46,629 nucleotides of DNA from positions 1 to 46,629 of the forward strand of contig CAZDBA010000013.1 in NCBI GenBank assembly GCA_964503615.1. The letters are read 5' to 3'. Below the pieces are notes generated by a model that did not search any database, had not been told where the DNA came from, and worked only from the letters and a program-made list of their open reading frames with translations. The position numbers and the translations under genes were made by a program. The DNA is from CAZDBA01 sp964503615. Its GTDB lineage: Bacteria; Planctomycetota; Planctomycetia; Pirellulales; Pirellulaceae. Every line of letters begins with the position of its first letter. The first letter of the stretch is position 1. Below, piece by piece: positions 17,596-25,961 of this stretch.

Positions 17596-18606
17596 ATGCC
17601 AAAGTCGATTGAGTCCAAATCAAAAGTTCAACTGGGCGTCGTGCCTACCCATCTAAAGTTCGTAGGTGGGTTGGTCCCAGACGAAGAGGGGCGAATACCT
17701 CGTGGCAACAACGGTTTGCTCGTCGTCGAGAATATGAAAGCGTTGGCCGCGGCAGCCGATGTGAAGATCGACGCGGTCCAAGTCCCCTTTTTCCCCGGCC
17801 TGAATGAGGGCGATGTTGAGGAGATGGTCAAAGGTTTTCGCGAACTTGGACTCACGATCCATTTTATTCTGATGGTTGGCGGCGCGGATCCGATGAACCC
17901 AGCTGATGAAGATGCCGTAGTCGACATGTTGGCGGGGGGCTTAGCAGCAGCGGCCAAACACGGTGTTGAGCATGTATCTTCCACGTCGATCGAAGAATGG
18001 ATGCAAGCGGGAGCGACCCGTAAAGAGGGAGCCGATCTTGAAGCGGCGATCGCTCAAAACGTAAAAGTCCACCTCCGAGCGATTGAGCAAGCTGGAATCG
18101 AAGGCAGTTGTGTCCAAGGTTGGCACATTGAGTTTCTTCGCGGCGGCGAGTTTCAGACGTTCACCGATATTCAACGCGCGTGGGCGTTTGTTAAAGCGGC
18201 TAACGAGGCACTGGGGCGCAGTTTCTTTCACGTGATGGTCGATGCCGCGCATTGTGGTGATTCTGATTTGACTATTTCAGAGAACGAAAAAGCGATTGAA
18301 GAGATCGGTGCTGCGGGAGCGTTTGGAATCTTTCACGCATCCGCCAAAACGACCCGCGGTTGCCTGTCGACCGACGACGGTTGGATCGGCGCGTTGTTAA
18401 CCGCTTCTGCCAAAACGGGCAAGCTCCACACCTGCTTTGTTGAAGTCTTTCATCATGAGGATGACGCGCTGCAAGGATTGCGCGATTTTGAACCGGGACA
18501 TGGCATTGATACCACGGACGGTCGTAGTTACGACCAAGTCGTTGTTGATGGCTTGAACGAAACGGGCCGAAGGTTGAACAACCTGGTTGCTCGAGGGGTT
18601 TTGTAA
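17596..18606 (+). CDS. xylose-isomerase-like TIM-barrel protein
   Basis: This 336-residue protein looks like a member of the AP-endonuclease-2/xylose-isomerase-like TIM-barrel group, which holds sugar isomerases and epimerases. It keeps a plausible divalent-metal set at strand ends: Glu179 (WHIEF), Asp216 with His219 (MVDAAH), His247 (GIFHASA) and Glu283 (FVEVFHHED). The opening VQLGVVPTHLKFVGGLVP and the motif AVQVPFFPGLNEGDVEEM are distinctive, but I cannot tie them to a known substrate. It lacks a signal peptide, unlike the second TIM-barrel protein at 41.9 kb. ATG 17596 was chosen over the frame-opening ATG at 17452. The downstream aldo/keto reductase converges, so this is a single-gene unit. 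Confidence 0.72.
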   Translation: MPKSIESKSKVQLGVVPTHLKFVGGLVPDEEGRIPRGNNGLLVVENMKALAAAADVKIDAVQVPFFPGLNEGDVEEMVKGFRELGLTIHFILMVGGADPMNPADEDAVVDMLAGGLAAAAKHGVEHVSSTSIEEWMQAGATRKEGADLEAAIAQNVKVHLRAIEQAGIEGSCVQGWHIEFLRGGEFQTFTDIQRAWAFVKAANEALGRSFFHVMVDAAHCGDSDLTISENEKAIEEIGAAGAFGIFHASAKTTRGCLSTDDGWIGALLTASAKTGKLHTCFVEVFHHEDDALQGLRDFEPGHGIDTTDGRSYDQVVVDGLNETGRRLNNLVARGVL

Positions 18607-18632
18607 CTTAGGCTGCATGCAGCTTTAGCCAG
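18607..18632 (+). other. short palindrome after the TIM-barrel gene
   Basis: Just after the stop codon lies the perfect 12-base palindrome GCTGCATGCAGC inside TTAGGCTGCATGCAGCTTTAGCC. It could be a weak hairpin between convergent genes. It has no T-run, so it is not called a terminator. Confidence 0.35.
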
Positions 18633-18648
18633 AGTCTCTTCTTAGCCC

Positions 18649-19590
18649 TTATTGATTCCATTTGTCCAAAGCTGATTCGATTTGCTTAAGTACTTTTGGG
18701 CCCAGCGGTTCACTGATCGTTTTGGCCGTTTCTTGAATTTGCCAATCTCGCTTTGCGCCGCAAAGTGCCACAGTGATTCCCGGTTGGCTGATCGTCCAAT
18801 GGGTCACCAGTTCAGCAATACTTCGCCCCGTTTCATTGGCAAGAGAATCCAGCGCGTCGACCAGTTGCTGGTTTCGTTCAAATTCAGCTCCTTTGAATTG
18901 CGGGTATTCAGTTCGCTTGTCGTTTTCCGTGAATTGAAAGTCCCGTCTGATCTTGCCGGCCAACAGGCCTTTCATAAACGGCCAGTAGATGAATAGCGAG
19001 ATTTGGTTTTCAAGACACCAAGGCACGAATTCGTCTTCGATCTCTCTCTCGATCATGTTGTAAGGCAATTGGATCGCGGAAAGCGGACAGACGGCGTGAA
19101 ACTGTTGGGCTTGTTCGAGCGAGCAGTTGGAAAGTCCAGTAGTGCGAGTCCGTCCCGATTGTTGCATTTCCAGTAGAGCCCCCGCCGAATCGGTGATCGG
19201 AACGGTTGGATCGGGCCGGTGAAGGTACATAAGTTCGACATAGTCGGTTTGCAACCGCTTGAGGCTTTCGTCGCATTCTTTTTGTAATCTGGCTGGTGAA
19301 CCATCGATCACTCTGTTGATATGTTCGTCCCAATGAACACCACATTTGGTCGCGACAACAAACTCTTCCCGCCGCCCCATCATGGTTTCGCCAAGCAGTT
19401 TTTCGCTGATTCCATCCGTCCCGTAGCAATAGGCCGTGTCAAAGAAATTGATCCCGCAGTCGAAAGCAGCAGTTAGAGTTTTTCGACTTTCCTCTTCCGT
19501 GACATCGATACTAGTCATCCCGGCAATCGGCCAACAGCCCAAGGCGACAGCGGTCACCTCGATATCAGTACGTCCAAGTTTGCGTTTCAT
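18649..19590 (-). CDS. aldo/keto reductase
   Basis: This 313-residue NADPH-type oxidoreductase has the AKR tetrad visible: Asp51 and Tyr56 (FFDTAYCYG), Lys82 (VVATKCG) and His124 (MYLHRPDP). The opening KRKLGRTDIEVTAVALGCW is the standard first strand of aldo/keto reductases of the YajO/MocA kind. An upstream in-frame ATG at 19605 (adding MENNS) is equally possible, since neither has a strong ribosome site. The substrate is unknown; aldehydes or ketosugars are typical. It converges on the TIM-barrel gene. A functional link is possible but not shown. Confidence 0.9.
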   Translation of the reverse strand: MKRKLGRTDIEVTAVALGCWPIAGMTSIDVTEEESRKTLTAAFDCGINFFDTAYCYGTDGISEKLLGETMMGRREEFVVATKCGVHWDEHINRVIDGSPARLQKECDESLKRLQTDYVELMYLHRPDPTVPITDSAGALLEMQQSGRTRTTGLSNCSLEQAQQFHAVCPLSAIQLPYNMIEREIEDEFVPWCLENQISLFIYWPFMKGLLAGKIRRDFQFTENDKRTEYPQFKGAEFERNQQLVDALDSLANETGRSIAELVTHWTISQPGITVALCGAKRDWQIQETAKTISEPLGPKVLKQIESALDKWNQ

Positions 19591-19605
19591 CGAGTTGTTT
19601 TCCAA

Positions 19606-20156
19606 GCGGGACCTTGGCTAAAAATGAATGATCCTTGTTCCTGTTGCGCGCCGCCAGATTCAACAGAGGCTGGACGAATGTTGTTATTTTGAAGTTCAGC
19701 TATCCGCCAACGCTACAGAACTAATACTCTAACGATCGAAGACATCGCGAAAAAGAAGAGGCGATCTGAAATAGCCAACACAATCTCTTGCCTTAAGCGA
19801 AAAAGGAACATTAGTCGGCACTAATCTTCACTAATGAAAGAACGGGCGAAACGTCCGCTTTGCGGTTTTGAAATTAATGTCAATTAGTGAAGAGCAGTGT
19901 TGCTGAATTCCGAGCAGTGTGAAAAACAGTTCTTTGTCGATCTAACAACATTGGCATTTTTTGGGACAACAAAAGCAAGCCCTGAAAAGAAGGATTTCGC
20001 TTGCAAATTGGCAAATAGTCGGGCCTTTCTAGTCGTTCATCCGATGCGGGTTCGCAAAATAATCTCAATCGTTTCGTAAGTTAGTCGATTAGCCATCCTC
20101 ATATACGCAAGTTCAACAATTACAAAAAAACGCCTTTAATTTATAAGAAGCTAATC
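19606..20156. promoter_or_regulatory. intergenic region with repeated ACTAAT/ATTAGT boxes
   Basis: These 551 bases between divergent genes hold no convincing gene. At 19810-19825 is a perfect inverted pair ATTAGT-CGGC-ACTAAT. At 19826-19835 (CTTCACTAAT) and 19883-19892 (ATTAGTGAAG) is a second perfect 10-base inverted pair. The same hexamer thus occurs four times in 83 bases, in both orientations. This could be an operator cluster for either flanking gene, or an RNA hairpin. Short frames at 19880-20079 look random. Confidence 0.4.
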
Positions 20157-20933
20157 ATGAAACCAATCGCAATCGCAATCTTGGGACTCGCAGTTTTTGC
20201 CATGGCAACAACCCATACCTACGCACAGTCAGGCTCACGAGGCGGTGGCGGAGCAGCTCCATCATCGGGCGGAGGTTCTACTGGAGGAGGCGGAGGTGCG
20301 TCCGGCTCTGGCACCAGCTCGGGTGGTGTAGACGGGACTTTCAGTCAAAACGGGAGCCTCAGCAGTCGATTCCGAGAAGCCGATATTCTGAGCGGTCAGG
20401 CCGATGTAATTCGCTCGATTGGCGAAGCCAACTACAACGCAGCGTTGAGTTCCAAGGAATACGAATCTGCCCGACAGCTTTACATCGAAAGTCAGATTGT
20501 GGTGGCTCAAGCTCGACAAGCTGCGAGAGACCGCAAAGAAGCGATCAAAGCGGAACGGAGAGCGGAACGAAAGGCCCGAGTTGCTCAGGAGCGCTTGAAA
20601 AACGAAGTGGATCATGCGATGCGAGTCGCGAATGCGTCCTCGATTCAATGGCCGACAACTCTGCAGAAGAACAAGTACAGTAAGTACCGAATCGAAATCG
20701 AACAGTTGGCAAGACTTTATGCAGATCTAGAACACAATGCAGGCATCAAAGTCGGGTTGGATACCGCAATTCAAAGTTTAGCCGAGGAAGTCGCTGAGGC
20801 CGAACAAGATGGCTTGATCAAAGGAGATACCCGAGAAACGGTTCGAACTTTTGTAGCCGACTTGAGCAAGAACTACGGACAGTTCCCGACTGAAAACCAA
20901 TTTATGAAAAAAGAGATGTTAGCAGGCATGTAA
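20157..20933 (+). CDS. exported Gly/Ser-rich protein with a helical domain
   Basis: This 258-residue protein has a signal peptide (MKPIAIAILGLAVFAMATTHTYAQ). Next comes a ~40-residue linker made almost only of Gly and Ser (25-65), then an alpha-helical region with strong charge (about 85-175, QAARDRKEAIKAERRAERKARVAQERLKNEV is a likely coiled coil) and a second helical part to the end. I do not recognise a family. The helical part repeats Tyr/Glu/Ala positions seen in planctomycete exported proteins of unknown role. It is monocistronic: a strong terminator starts 44 bases after the stop, and the ACTAAT-box region lies upstream. Confidence 0.72.
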   Translation: MKPIAIAILGLAVFAMATTHTYAQSGSRGGGGAAPSSGGGSTGGGGGASGSGTSSGGVDGTFSQNGSLSSRFREADILSGQADVIRSIGEANYNAALSSKEYESARQLYIESQIVVAQARQAARDRKEAIKAERRAERKARVAQERLKNEVDHAMRVANASSIQWPTTLQKNKYSKYRIEIEQLARLYADLEHNAGIKVGLDTAIQSLAEEVAEAEQDGLIKGDTRETVRTFVADLSKNYGQFPTENQFMKKEMLAGM

Positions 20934-20976
20934 ATCACGCCAGATTTATCTAACCTTAGCGAATGCTCAAACAAAG

Positions 20977-21008
20977 AAAACGGCCTCAAAATAGAGGCCG
21001 TTTTTTTT
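20977..21008 (+). terminator. intrinsic terminator
   Basis: The stem CGGCCTC (20981-20987) pairs with GAGGCCG (20994-21000) across AAAATA. It is extended by AAAA/TTTT and followed by eight T (21001-21008). It ends the transcript of the Gly/Ser-rich exported protein. Confidence 0.93.
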
Positions 21009-21111
21009 GATGGCAGATAAACCGCGAATCGATCGGAGAGATTTGCCCTACGTTCATGCCTCTTGAAACCGAGCGTTTGTTTCAGCCAGTTTGTGCAAGA
21101 CTTGGCTTGGC

Positions 21112-21507
21112 TTACTTTGGCTTGATTGGCGATGTGAAACGTAACTCAAAGCTGCCAGCGGGAACATCGAATGCCTCCTTCTTCAGCACGACGGATTCTC
21201 CAGCACTTGCTTTAAAGGTCGGCGTGAAAGTTTCGTCGCCCAGAATCGCCTTTTTCGTTGTTGTCAGAACGATGTCGCATTGGCCGGGCTGTAAGCGGAT
21301 GTTGTCAACAATCGACACTTTCCCATCTTTCACTTTTCCTAACACGCTGCCACGGTCTAGATCTTTGGGAGTAAAGTTGACAATCCCTTCTAACAGAAGC
21401 GTGTCATTTACATAGATCTCGCAGTCAACGGTGGGTTTCCCACACCCCAGCATAAGACAAACCAGCAGGAGGAACGGTAGTTGTGAAACTCTAGCGCGAT
21501 TCAACAT
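21112..21507 (-). CDS. small lipoprotein
   Basis: This 131-residue protein has a lipoprotein signal: a hydrophobic SQLPFLLLVCLMLGC with a lipobox LMLGC and Cys22. The mature part is mostly beta-strand-like (CEIYVNDTLLLEGIVNFTP..., GKVSIVDNIRLQPGQCDIVLTT, AFDVPAGSFELRFTSP). It resembles the small transthyretin/carboxypeptidase-regulatory-like lipoproteins common beside DUF1559 genes in planctomycetes. The function is unknown. ATG 21507 fits the signal peptide better than 21519, but both are possible. It lies 41 bases downstream of the DUF1559 gene on the same strand, which fits a two-gene unit. Confidence 0.75.
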   Translation of the reverse strand: MLNRARVSQLPFLLLVCLMLGCGKPTVDCEIYVNDTLLLEGIVNFTPKDLDRGSVLGKVKDGKVSIVDNIRLQPGQCDIVLTTTKKAILGDETFTPTFKASAGESVVLKKEAFDVPAGSFELRFTSPIKPK

Positions 21508-21548
21508 CGTGGAACCCAATATGAACTCAAAATCCTGGCGAACAGTAT

Positions 21549-22682
21549 CTACTCTAAACCCGTAATCGCCCCGTCATTTCGATTGGCAGAGAGTTGGAGA
21601 AACGTCAAATTAGCGGTGATGTTTACGAAATCGACGGAACCATCACAGCGCGCAAAGACGACTCCATTGGGGTGCAGCGATGAAAACGAAGACTTGGCAT
21701 CTCTTGAAAATATCGGCATCAAACCGGTACCAATCGACCCCAGACAATCACAGGATCCATAGCTTGGATGCGCTCCCCCAGAACTAACGATCCCAGGACT
21801 GGTAAGTGTCGCTCCAGCCAAATACTGCAAGCCGGCTCCAGCTTCCAAGAGCTCTCCACCTCGCTGGTATTCACTGGCTCTTTCGCCAATCATGAACACA
21901 TTTGAACTGCCATCGGTGATCTCGCTGACTTTGATTCCATTATTCATTTGGGCAAATACGCCTGGGAAAACCTCTGCTCCGGGAGACAAGGTGTGTACGG
22001 AAGGGTTTTGTGCTCCACCTTCGAAATAGCCGTAACCAGTTCCTCCCATTTGAATTACTTGAACGGCTGTAAGCGTGTTGTAGATTGTACCGTCATTGTT
22101 AACACCGATGTAATTCGACTTGGCGACCTCATACTCCGTTTCATCGTGACGACGCCAGTGACTACGCCGAAAAACCAATCTCTCTTCAAAAGCAATGTCA
22201 ACGTCTGAGGGGCATTGAAAACTGGGGATTGGAGTCCGCAACATGTCTTGGAATGTGGCATAGTTGTTAAGGATATCGTCGGGAGTCTGGCTGCTAGGAT
22301 CCAGGATCGCGAACTGATTCGCGCCTTCGATGAAAGGCAGAGCAAGTGTTGTCCATGGAAAAGTTGGCGATGCAGAGACACCATCGCGAGACTGTGCATT
22401 TGGAGCTTGAAGCTGTGGCGCTCCATACACGCCAGTGCCGACATTATTGCCAAACGTTCCTCTGGCGGAGGGCGGAAATTCCATATTTGCCGATTCGTAA
22501 TTCAAGACGGCCAGAGAAATTTGCCTGAGATTATTCTGACAGGTGATTCGTCGAGCCGCTTCACGGACTGATTGAACTGCTGGAAGCAGCATGCCGATCA
22601 AAATTCCGATAATCGCGATCACGACCAACAACTCCACAAGCGTAAAGCCGCTGCGGGTTCGAGAAGTCTGGTCCGAAAACAT
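21549..22682 (-). CDS. DUF1559 protein with prepilin-type N-terminus
   Basis: This 377-residue protein opens with a type IV prepilin/pseudopilin signal (RSGFTLVELLVVIAIIGILI with Gly-Phe cleavage site and Glu at +5), followed by GMLLPAVQSVREAARRITCQNNLRQISLAVLNYE, the signature of planctomycete DUF1559 proteins. These are exported pseudopilin-like proteins expanded to many copies in this phylum, and their role is unresolved. The rest is beta-rich, ending with the usual SSLHPNGVVFARCDGSVDF segment. A good ribosome site (GGAG) lies about 8 bases before ATG 22682. The small lipoprotein follows on the same strand. Confidence 0.93.
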   Translation of the reverse strand: MFSDQTSRTRSGFTLVELLVVIAIIGILIGMLLPAVQSVREAARRITCQNNLRQISLAVLNYESANMEFPPSARGTFGNNVGTGVYGAPQLQAPNAQSRDGVSASPTFPWTTLALPFIEGANQFAILDPSSQTPDDILNNYATFQDMLRTPIPSFQCPSDVDIAFEERLVFRRSHWRRHDETEYEVAKSNYIGVNNDGTIYNTLTAVQVIQMGGTGYGYFEGGAQNPSVHTLSPGAEVFPGVFAQMNNGIKVSEITDGSSNVFMIGERASEYQRGGELLEAGAGLQYLAGATLTSPGIVSSGGAHPSYGSCDCLGSIGTGLMPIFSRDAKSSFSSLHPNGVVFARCDGSVDFVNITANLTFLQLSANRNDGAITGLE

Positions 22683-22887
22683 ATAACACTCCAGAGAGAG
22701 AAAGGAAATGGAAGCAATCTGGTTTCGTGTACCTGCCGAAATTTGAATGGTCGGCCACCATCTCAATCAATAAGTAGTTGCAAAAGTGTAATCTGGTGAT
22801 AATTGTAAGATACGCCAGCAATAAAACAGTTGCAAGACTTTTCTGCAACAGTCGTGGCTTGGGAGAGCGGCCAAAGCCATACAAATG

Positions 22888-22922
22888 AAAAATGCCTTGG
22901 GAAACGATTGTTTCCCAAGGCA
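22888..22922 (-). terminator. intrinsic terminator of tRNA-Glu
   Basis: A perfect 13-base-pair stem (22893-22905 with 22910-22922, TGCCTTGGGAAAC and its complement) closes a GATT loop. On the minus strand it is followed by five T (complement of 22888-22892). It lies 12 bases after the encoded CCA of the tRNA gene. Confidence 0.9.
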
Positions 22923-22933
22923 AGAATAATGAA

Positions 22934-23008
22934 TGGTGACCCCTACGGGACTCGAACCCGTGTTGCCGGCGTGAAAGGCCGGAGTCCTAACCACTAGACG
23001 AAGGGGCC
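22934..23008 (-). tRNA. tRNA-Glu (anticodon TTC)
   Basis: On the minus strand the cloverleaf reads GGCCCCT acceptor (23008-23002), a D-arm with TCTAGTGGTTAGGA, the anticodon stem CCGGC/GCCGG around CTTTCAC with anticodon TTC, the T-arm GGGTTCGAGTCCC and the closing AGGGGTC. The discriminator A is followed by an encoded CCA (22936-22934). The anticodon TTC reads Glu GAA/GAG. Confidence 0.96.
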
Positions 23009-23148
23009 AAATATGTGTCGCGGTTAAGCGGCCCATAAGTTAGCCGTAAGAGGATTGGTTCGTCAAGGCCGAACAGGGCCTGAACCAACGTGATTTTTGG
23101 AATTATTAAAGAGAGTGAAAAGAGAGGGTTTTAGAACGAAACGCGGGC

Positions 23149-23361
23149 TTATTCCGATTCGCTTTGCGATGCGGATTCGCTTTCCTTTTGCTCTTGTTCA
23201 GCACGTTTTATCGCATCGTATACTTCACGTCGATGAACAGGAACTTCTTTGGGGGCTTCTACCCCAAGACGAACTTTGTCACCACGAATTTCAACAACAA
23301 CGATTGCAATATCATCGTTGATTACGATACTCTCGTTCTTCTTTCTGGACAGAACTAACAT
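23149..23361 (-). CDS. csrA: carbon storage regulator CsrA
   Basis: CsrA is a small dimeric RNA-binding protein that represses or stabilises mRNAs by binding GGA motifs near ribosome sites. The 70 residues begin MLVLSRKKNESIVINDDIAI and continue VVVEIRGDKVRLGVEAPKEVPVHRREVYDAI, an almost textbook CsrA core with the RNA-contacting first strand and the VHRREVY end. A Glu/Ser/Gln-rich tail (EQEQKESESASQSESE) is added. No fliW or flagellin gene is next to it. Its 5' leader holds four GGA triplets including one in the ribosome site, so it may control itself. Confidence 0.97.
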   Translation of the reverse strand: MLVLSRKKNESIVINDDIAIVVVEIRGDKVRLGVEAPKEVPVHRREVYDAIKRAEQEQKESESASQSESE

Positions 23362-23432
23362 TCTGCATTCCTTTGATCATTCCAAGACTCAGCTCAGTGA
23401 GTCGACAAGTTTCCTTCCGACAAATCTGTCGG
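23362..23432 (-). promoter_or_regulatory. csrA leader with GGA motifs and a hairpin
   Basis: Read on the minus strand, the 71 bases before csrA contain GGA at 23418-23416, 23414-23412, 23383-23381 and 23371-23369. The last is part of AAAGGAATG, the probable ribosome site. Upstream sits a perfect CCGACA-loop-TGTCGG hairpin (23417-23432) whose 3' edge overlaps the first GGA. This is the arrangement expected for CsrA autorepression. It is an inference from motif spacing only. Confidence 0.45.
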
Positions 23433-23782
23433 GGATGGTGAATTTAAAAACCATCTCGTTATTTACTCTACGTGGTGGAAACCAATAGTCAACAAAAAGC
23501 ACCAGCCAAAACCGACGAATTTGGGCTATTTTGCCTTCCTATGGTTGCAGTACCCGATTTTTTGACCTATTTTCGCACGATTTGGCCGTTTTAAAGGCTA
23601 GGTGCCAGCGGTTTCATCGATCCCGCCCCACAAAACACTAAGTCTGGACACCCGCCAATTTGTTACGTTTTTTTACGGTCGTAACGTGCTTACCTCGCGC
23701 TGAGTCCAACCATTGGTCACGCTCAGGCCGAAATGGTTCACGTCTCTTTGCGTGAGCATACTGATACTCAAACACTCGCTCA
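23433..23782. other. intergenic region, no gene seen
   Basis: These 350 bases between the csrA leader and the 3' end of the esterase gene (both minus strand) hold no convincing frame or hairpin terminator. The csrA promoter should lie here. The plus-strand frame from 23713 is random. Confidence 0.4.
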
Positions 23783-24967
23783 TCACCCCGCTTCTTTTAA
23801 ACTCTCCAGGCTGTCGACAAAGAACTGCACGGTTCGGTTGCGAATCGCCTCTTTGGTCGGAGCGATCGGCGCTTCAACACTCCGCCAGTTGTGACCCGCA
23901 TTTTGGATGATCATCGTTTCAACGGGCGCTCCAATATTGTCCGCTTTTTCCTTCATGTGATAAGCGTGCTTTACCGGAATCGTGGTGTCCTTGTCTCCTT
24001 GGATCATCAATAGAGGCGGGCTGTTTTCGTTCAAGTAGTTGATAGGGCTCATCTCGCGATAAAGCTCCTGCTTTTTCTCAGGGTCTTTTTGGTCACCAAG
24101 AATTCTGGGGCCAAAACGATCTCTGAAATTTGGCCGATCGTTGTGATTGAATAGTTGCATGTTTTCAAAGTCGCAGGGACCGTACCATGATACGCCCGAG
24201 TTGATACGAAACGTCTGCGAGCTTAACGCCTCGTCGCCAAGTAGTATTTCGGGCGGAGTCAAAAGCAACATCTGGGCAAGGTGCCCGCCTGCTGAATCGC
24301 CCATCACAAAGAAAAGATTGGGATCCAAGCGCAGGGTTTCGCCGTTTTGAGCTAGATATCGCGCTGCGTCTTTGCAATCGATTACACAGTCTCGCATCGT
24401 AACTGAGCTTTCGGGCTTACACAGTCGATATTGAACCGAGGCTACGGCGAATCCCTGTTTATGCAGTTCCAGAAAAACGGACTTGAACAATCCTCTTGCA
24501 ATTCCATGTTTGCTGCCCGCTGCCCAGCCGCCACCGTGTGTGTACAGGATGAGCGGATATTGGACTTTTGCGTCCAGTTGGGCATCGGCTGGATAGTAGA
24601 GGTCCAGCATCAGTTCCGTCTCACCCACAGATTTATAAACGACATCCAGCTTTCTAACGCCACCGGTCTCAAGATAGACTGGCGTTGCTTTTGCAAGTTG
24701 GTCCATGGGTTGTTGGCGAAGTTCATCCAAGGACAAGGCTTTGTCATTGTTGGTGTCCAGCTTGCGAAACCGTCTCCAAGCGCGGGGGTTTTCGCTTTTC
24801 TCGAACTGTCCGTTTTCATCTTTGTCCAGTTTCTTCAACGTCTGGGCCGCCCACGCATCAGCATTTTGCTCAGGCGTATTTTCCTGAGCACACAACGTGA
24901 GACCAAAAAACAGAACGATGATGATCGTAAAAATCAGTTGAGCTGCAGTACGGAGTAAAGGATTCAT
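23783..24967 (-). CDS. exported EF-hand / alpha-beta hydrolase esterase
   Basis: This 394-residue protein combines a signal peptide (LIFTIIIVLFFGLTLCAQE), two EF-hand loops (DKDENGQFEKSE 48-59, DTNNDKALSLDE 71-82) and an esterase/lipase domain. The hydrolase has an oxyanion-hole HGGG (144-147), nucleophile Ser225 in GDSAGG, acid Asp327 (GDKDTTIP) and His359 (AGHNW). This is the hormone-sensitive-lipase/BD-FAE type seen in planctomycete polysaccharide esterases (acetyl or feruloyl). The EF-hands may give calcium-dependent stability or attachment. ATG 24967 gives a standard signal peptide, and 24985 is the alternative. It is a single-gene unit. Confidence 0.88.
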   Translation of the reverse strand: MNPLLRTAAQLIFTIIIVLFFGLTLCAQENTPEQNADAWAAQTLKKLDKDENGQFEKSENPRAWRRFRKLDTNNDKALSLDELRQQPMDQLAKATPVYLETGGVRKLDVVYKSVGETELMLDLYYPADAQLDAKVQYPLILYTHGGGWAAGSKHGIARGLFKSVFLELHKQGFAVASVQYRLCKPESSVTMRDCVIDCKDAARYLAQNGETLRLDPNLFFVMGDSAGGHLAQMLLLTPPEILLGDEALSSQTFRINSGVSWYGPCDFENMQLFNHNDRPNFRDRFGPRILGDQKDPEKKQELYREMSPINYLNENSPPLLMIQGDKDTTIPVKHAYHMKEKADNIGAPVETMIIQNAGHNWRSVEAPIAPTKEAIRNRTVQFFVDSLESLKEAG

Positions 24968-25097
24968 GGGAGTGCGATTGTGCATCAGGTAGTGCTCGAC
25001 GGTTTAGTAGATTGTTCGCTGAAGTTTGGCTGGAGCGGCTTAAGGAAAAACCTGCTATAAGCTTACTGTAAACGGCTTTGATAATACCCTCTAAAAA

Positions 25098-25961
25098 ATG
25101 AAAACGGAATCTCCTGCCAGAACTTTTGCGCTTGTTGTGGTCATCATGTGCGCCTTTGCGGCCAATTCGCTGCTGAACCGTTTGGGTGTGGCGGTTCAAG
25201 GCATGGACCCAATGGATTTCGCTACGATTCGCACCGCTGCTGGAGCGGCGATGTTGTGGTTGTTGGTGCTGACGCGAAGCGGTCCCAGGCCCAGCCTTAT
25301 AAATGCCAAGCGTGTTGCGGGTGCGCTTTCGCTGGCGGTTTATATGATCGGTTTCTCGTGGGCCTACATCACGTTGGACGTCGGTCTCGGTGCTTTGATC
25401 CTGTTTGGTGTTTTGCAAATTGTGGTTTTTGGCTGGGCGATCGTCGAAGGTGATAAAATTCATGCGCTACGATGGTTGGGCGCGGTTATCGCCTTGGCCG
25501 GGTTGTGTGTTTTGCTTTGGCCATCGGGCAATTCAGCGGTGACTTTGGGTGGCGCACTGGCAATGACTGCTGCCGGCGCTGGGTGGGCTGCGTACACGCT
25601 GCTTGGACGAGCTGAGGCCGATCCACTTGGCGCGACTGCCAGTAATTTTTTGTTGTGTTTGCCACTGGTCGCGATTGCGATGTTGGTCAATGGTTTAAAT
25701 ACGATGCCGTTGCCGGGAGTGGTTACAGCAATTGTGGCCGGCGCAATCACTTCCGGGCTTGGATACGCGCTTTGGTATTGGGTTCTTCCACAGATGCCAA
25801 CTACGGTAGCAGGTATCGCACAACTGAGTGTGCCGGTGATCGCAGTTGTTGCAGGTGTGCTCTTTTTAGGTGAAGTCCTTAGCTTACGTTTGGGTATCGC
25901 CGGAGCTTTGGTTTTAGGCGGCATCGCGGTTTCTCTATCTGCCAAACGGCAGAACGGCTAG
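25098..25961 (+). CDS. EamA-family (DMT) transporter
   Basis: This 287-residue protein is almost wholly hydrophobic, with about ten membrane segments arranged as two EamA repeats (about 8-135 and 150-283). Typical features are an early FAANSLLNRLGV segment, DFATIRTAAGAAMLWLLVL, GALILFGVLQIVVFGWAI at the end of the first repeat, and QLSVPVIAVVAGVLFLGEVLSLRLGIAGALVLGGIAV at the end of the second. DMT transporters export amino acids, sugars or other metabolites, and the substrate cannot be told here. The last four bases overlap the 3' end of the convergent kinase gene. Confidence 0.9.
   Translation: MKTESPARTFALVVVIMCAFAANSLLNRLGVAVQGMDPMDFATIRTAAGAAMLWLLVLTRSGPRPSLINAKRVAGALSLAVYMIGFSWAYITLDVGLGALILFGVLQIVVFGWAIVEGDKIHALRWLGAVIALAGLCVLLWPSGNSAVTLGGALAMTAAGAGWAAYTLLGRAEADPLGATASNFLLCLPLVAIAMLVNGLNTMPLPGVVTAIVAGAITSGLGYALWYWVLPQMPTTVAGIAQLSVPVIAVVAGVLFLGEVLSLRLGIAGALVLGGIAVSLSAKRQNG

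Noticed and set aside
19880..20079. Two short opposite-strand frames in the empty region before the Gly/Ser-rich protein
   Set aside because: No ribosome site, no domain and no coding-like composition; they overlap the inverted repeats.
22767..23036. An 89-residue minus-strand frame across the tRNA
   Set aside because: It reads through tRNA-Glu and its terminator, so it cannot be a real gene.
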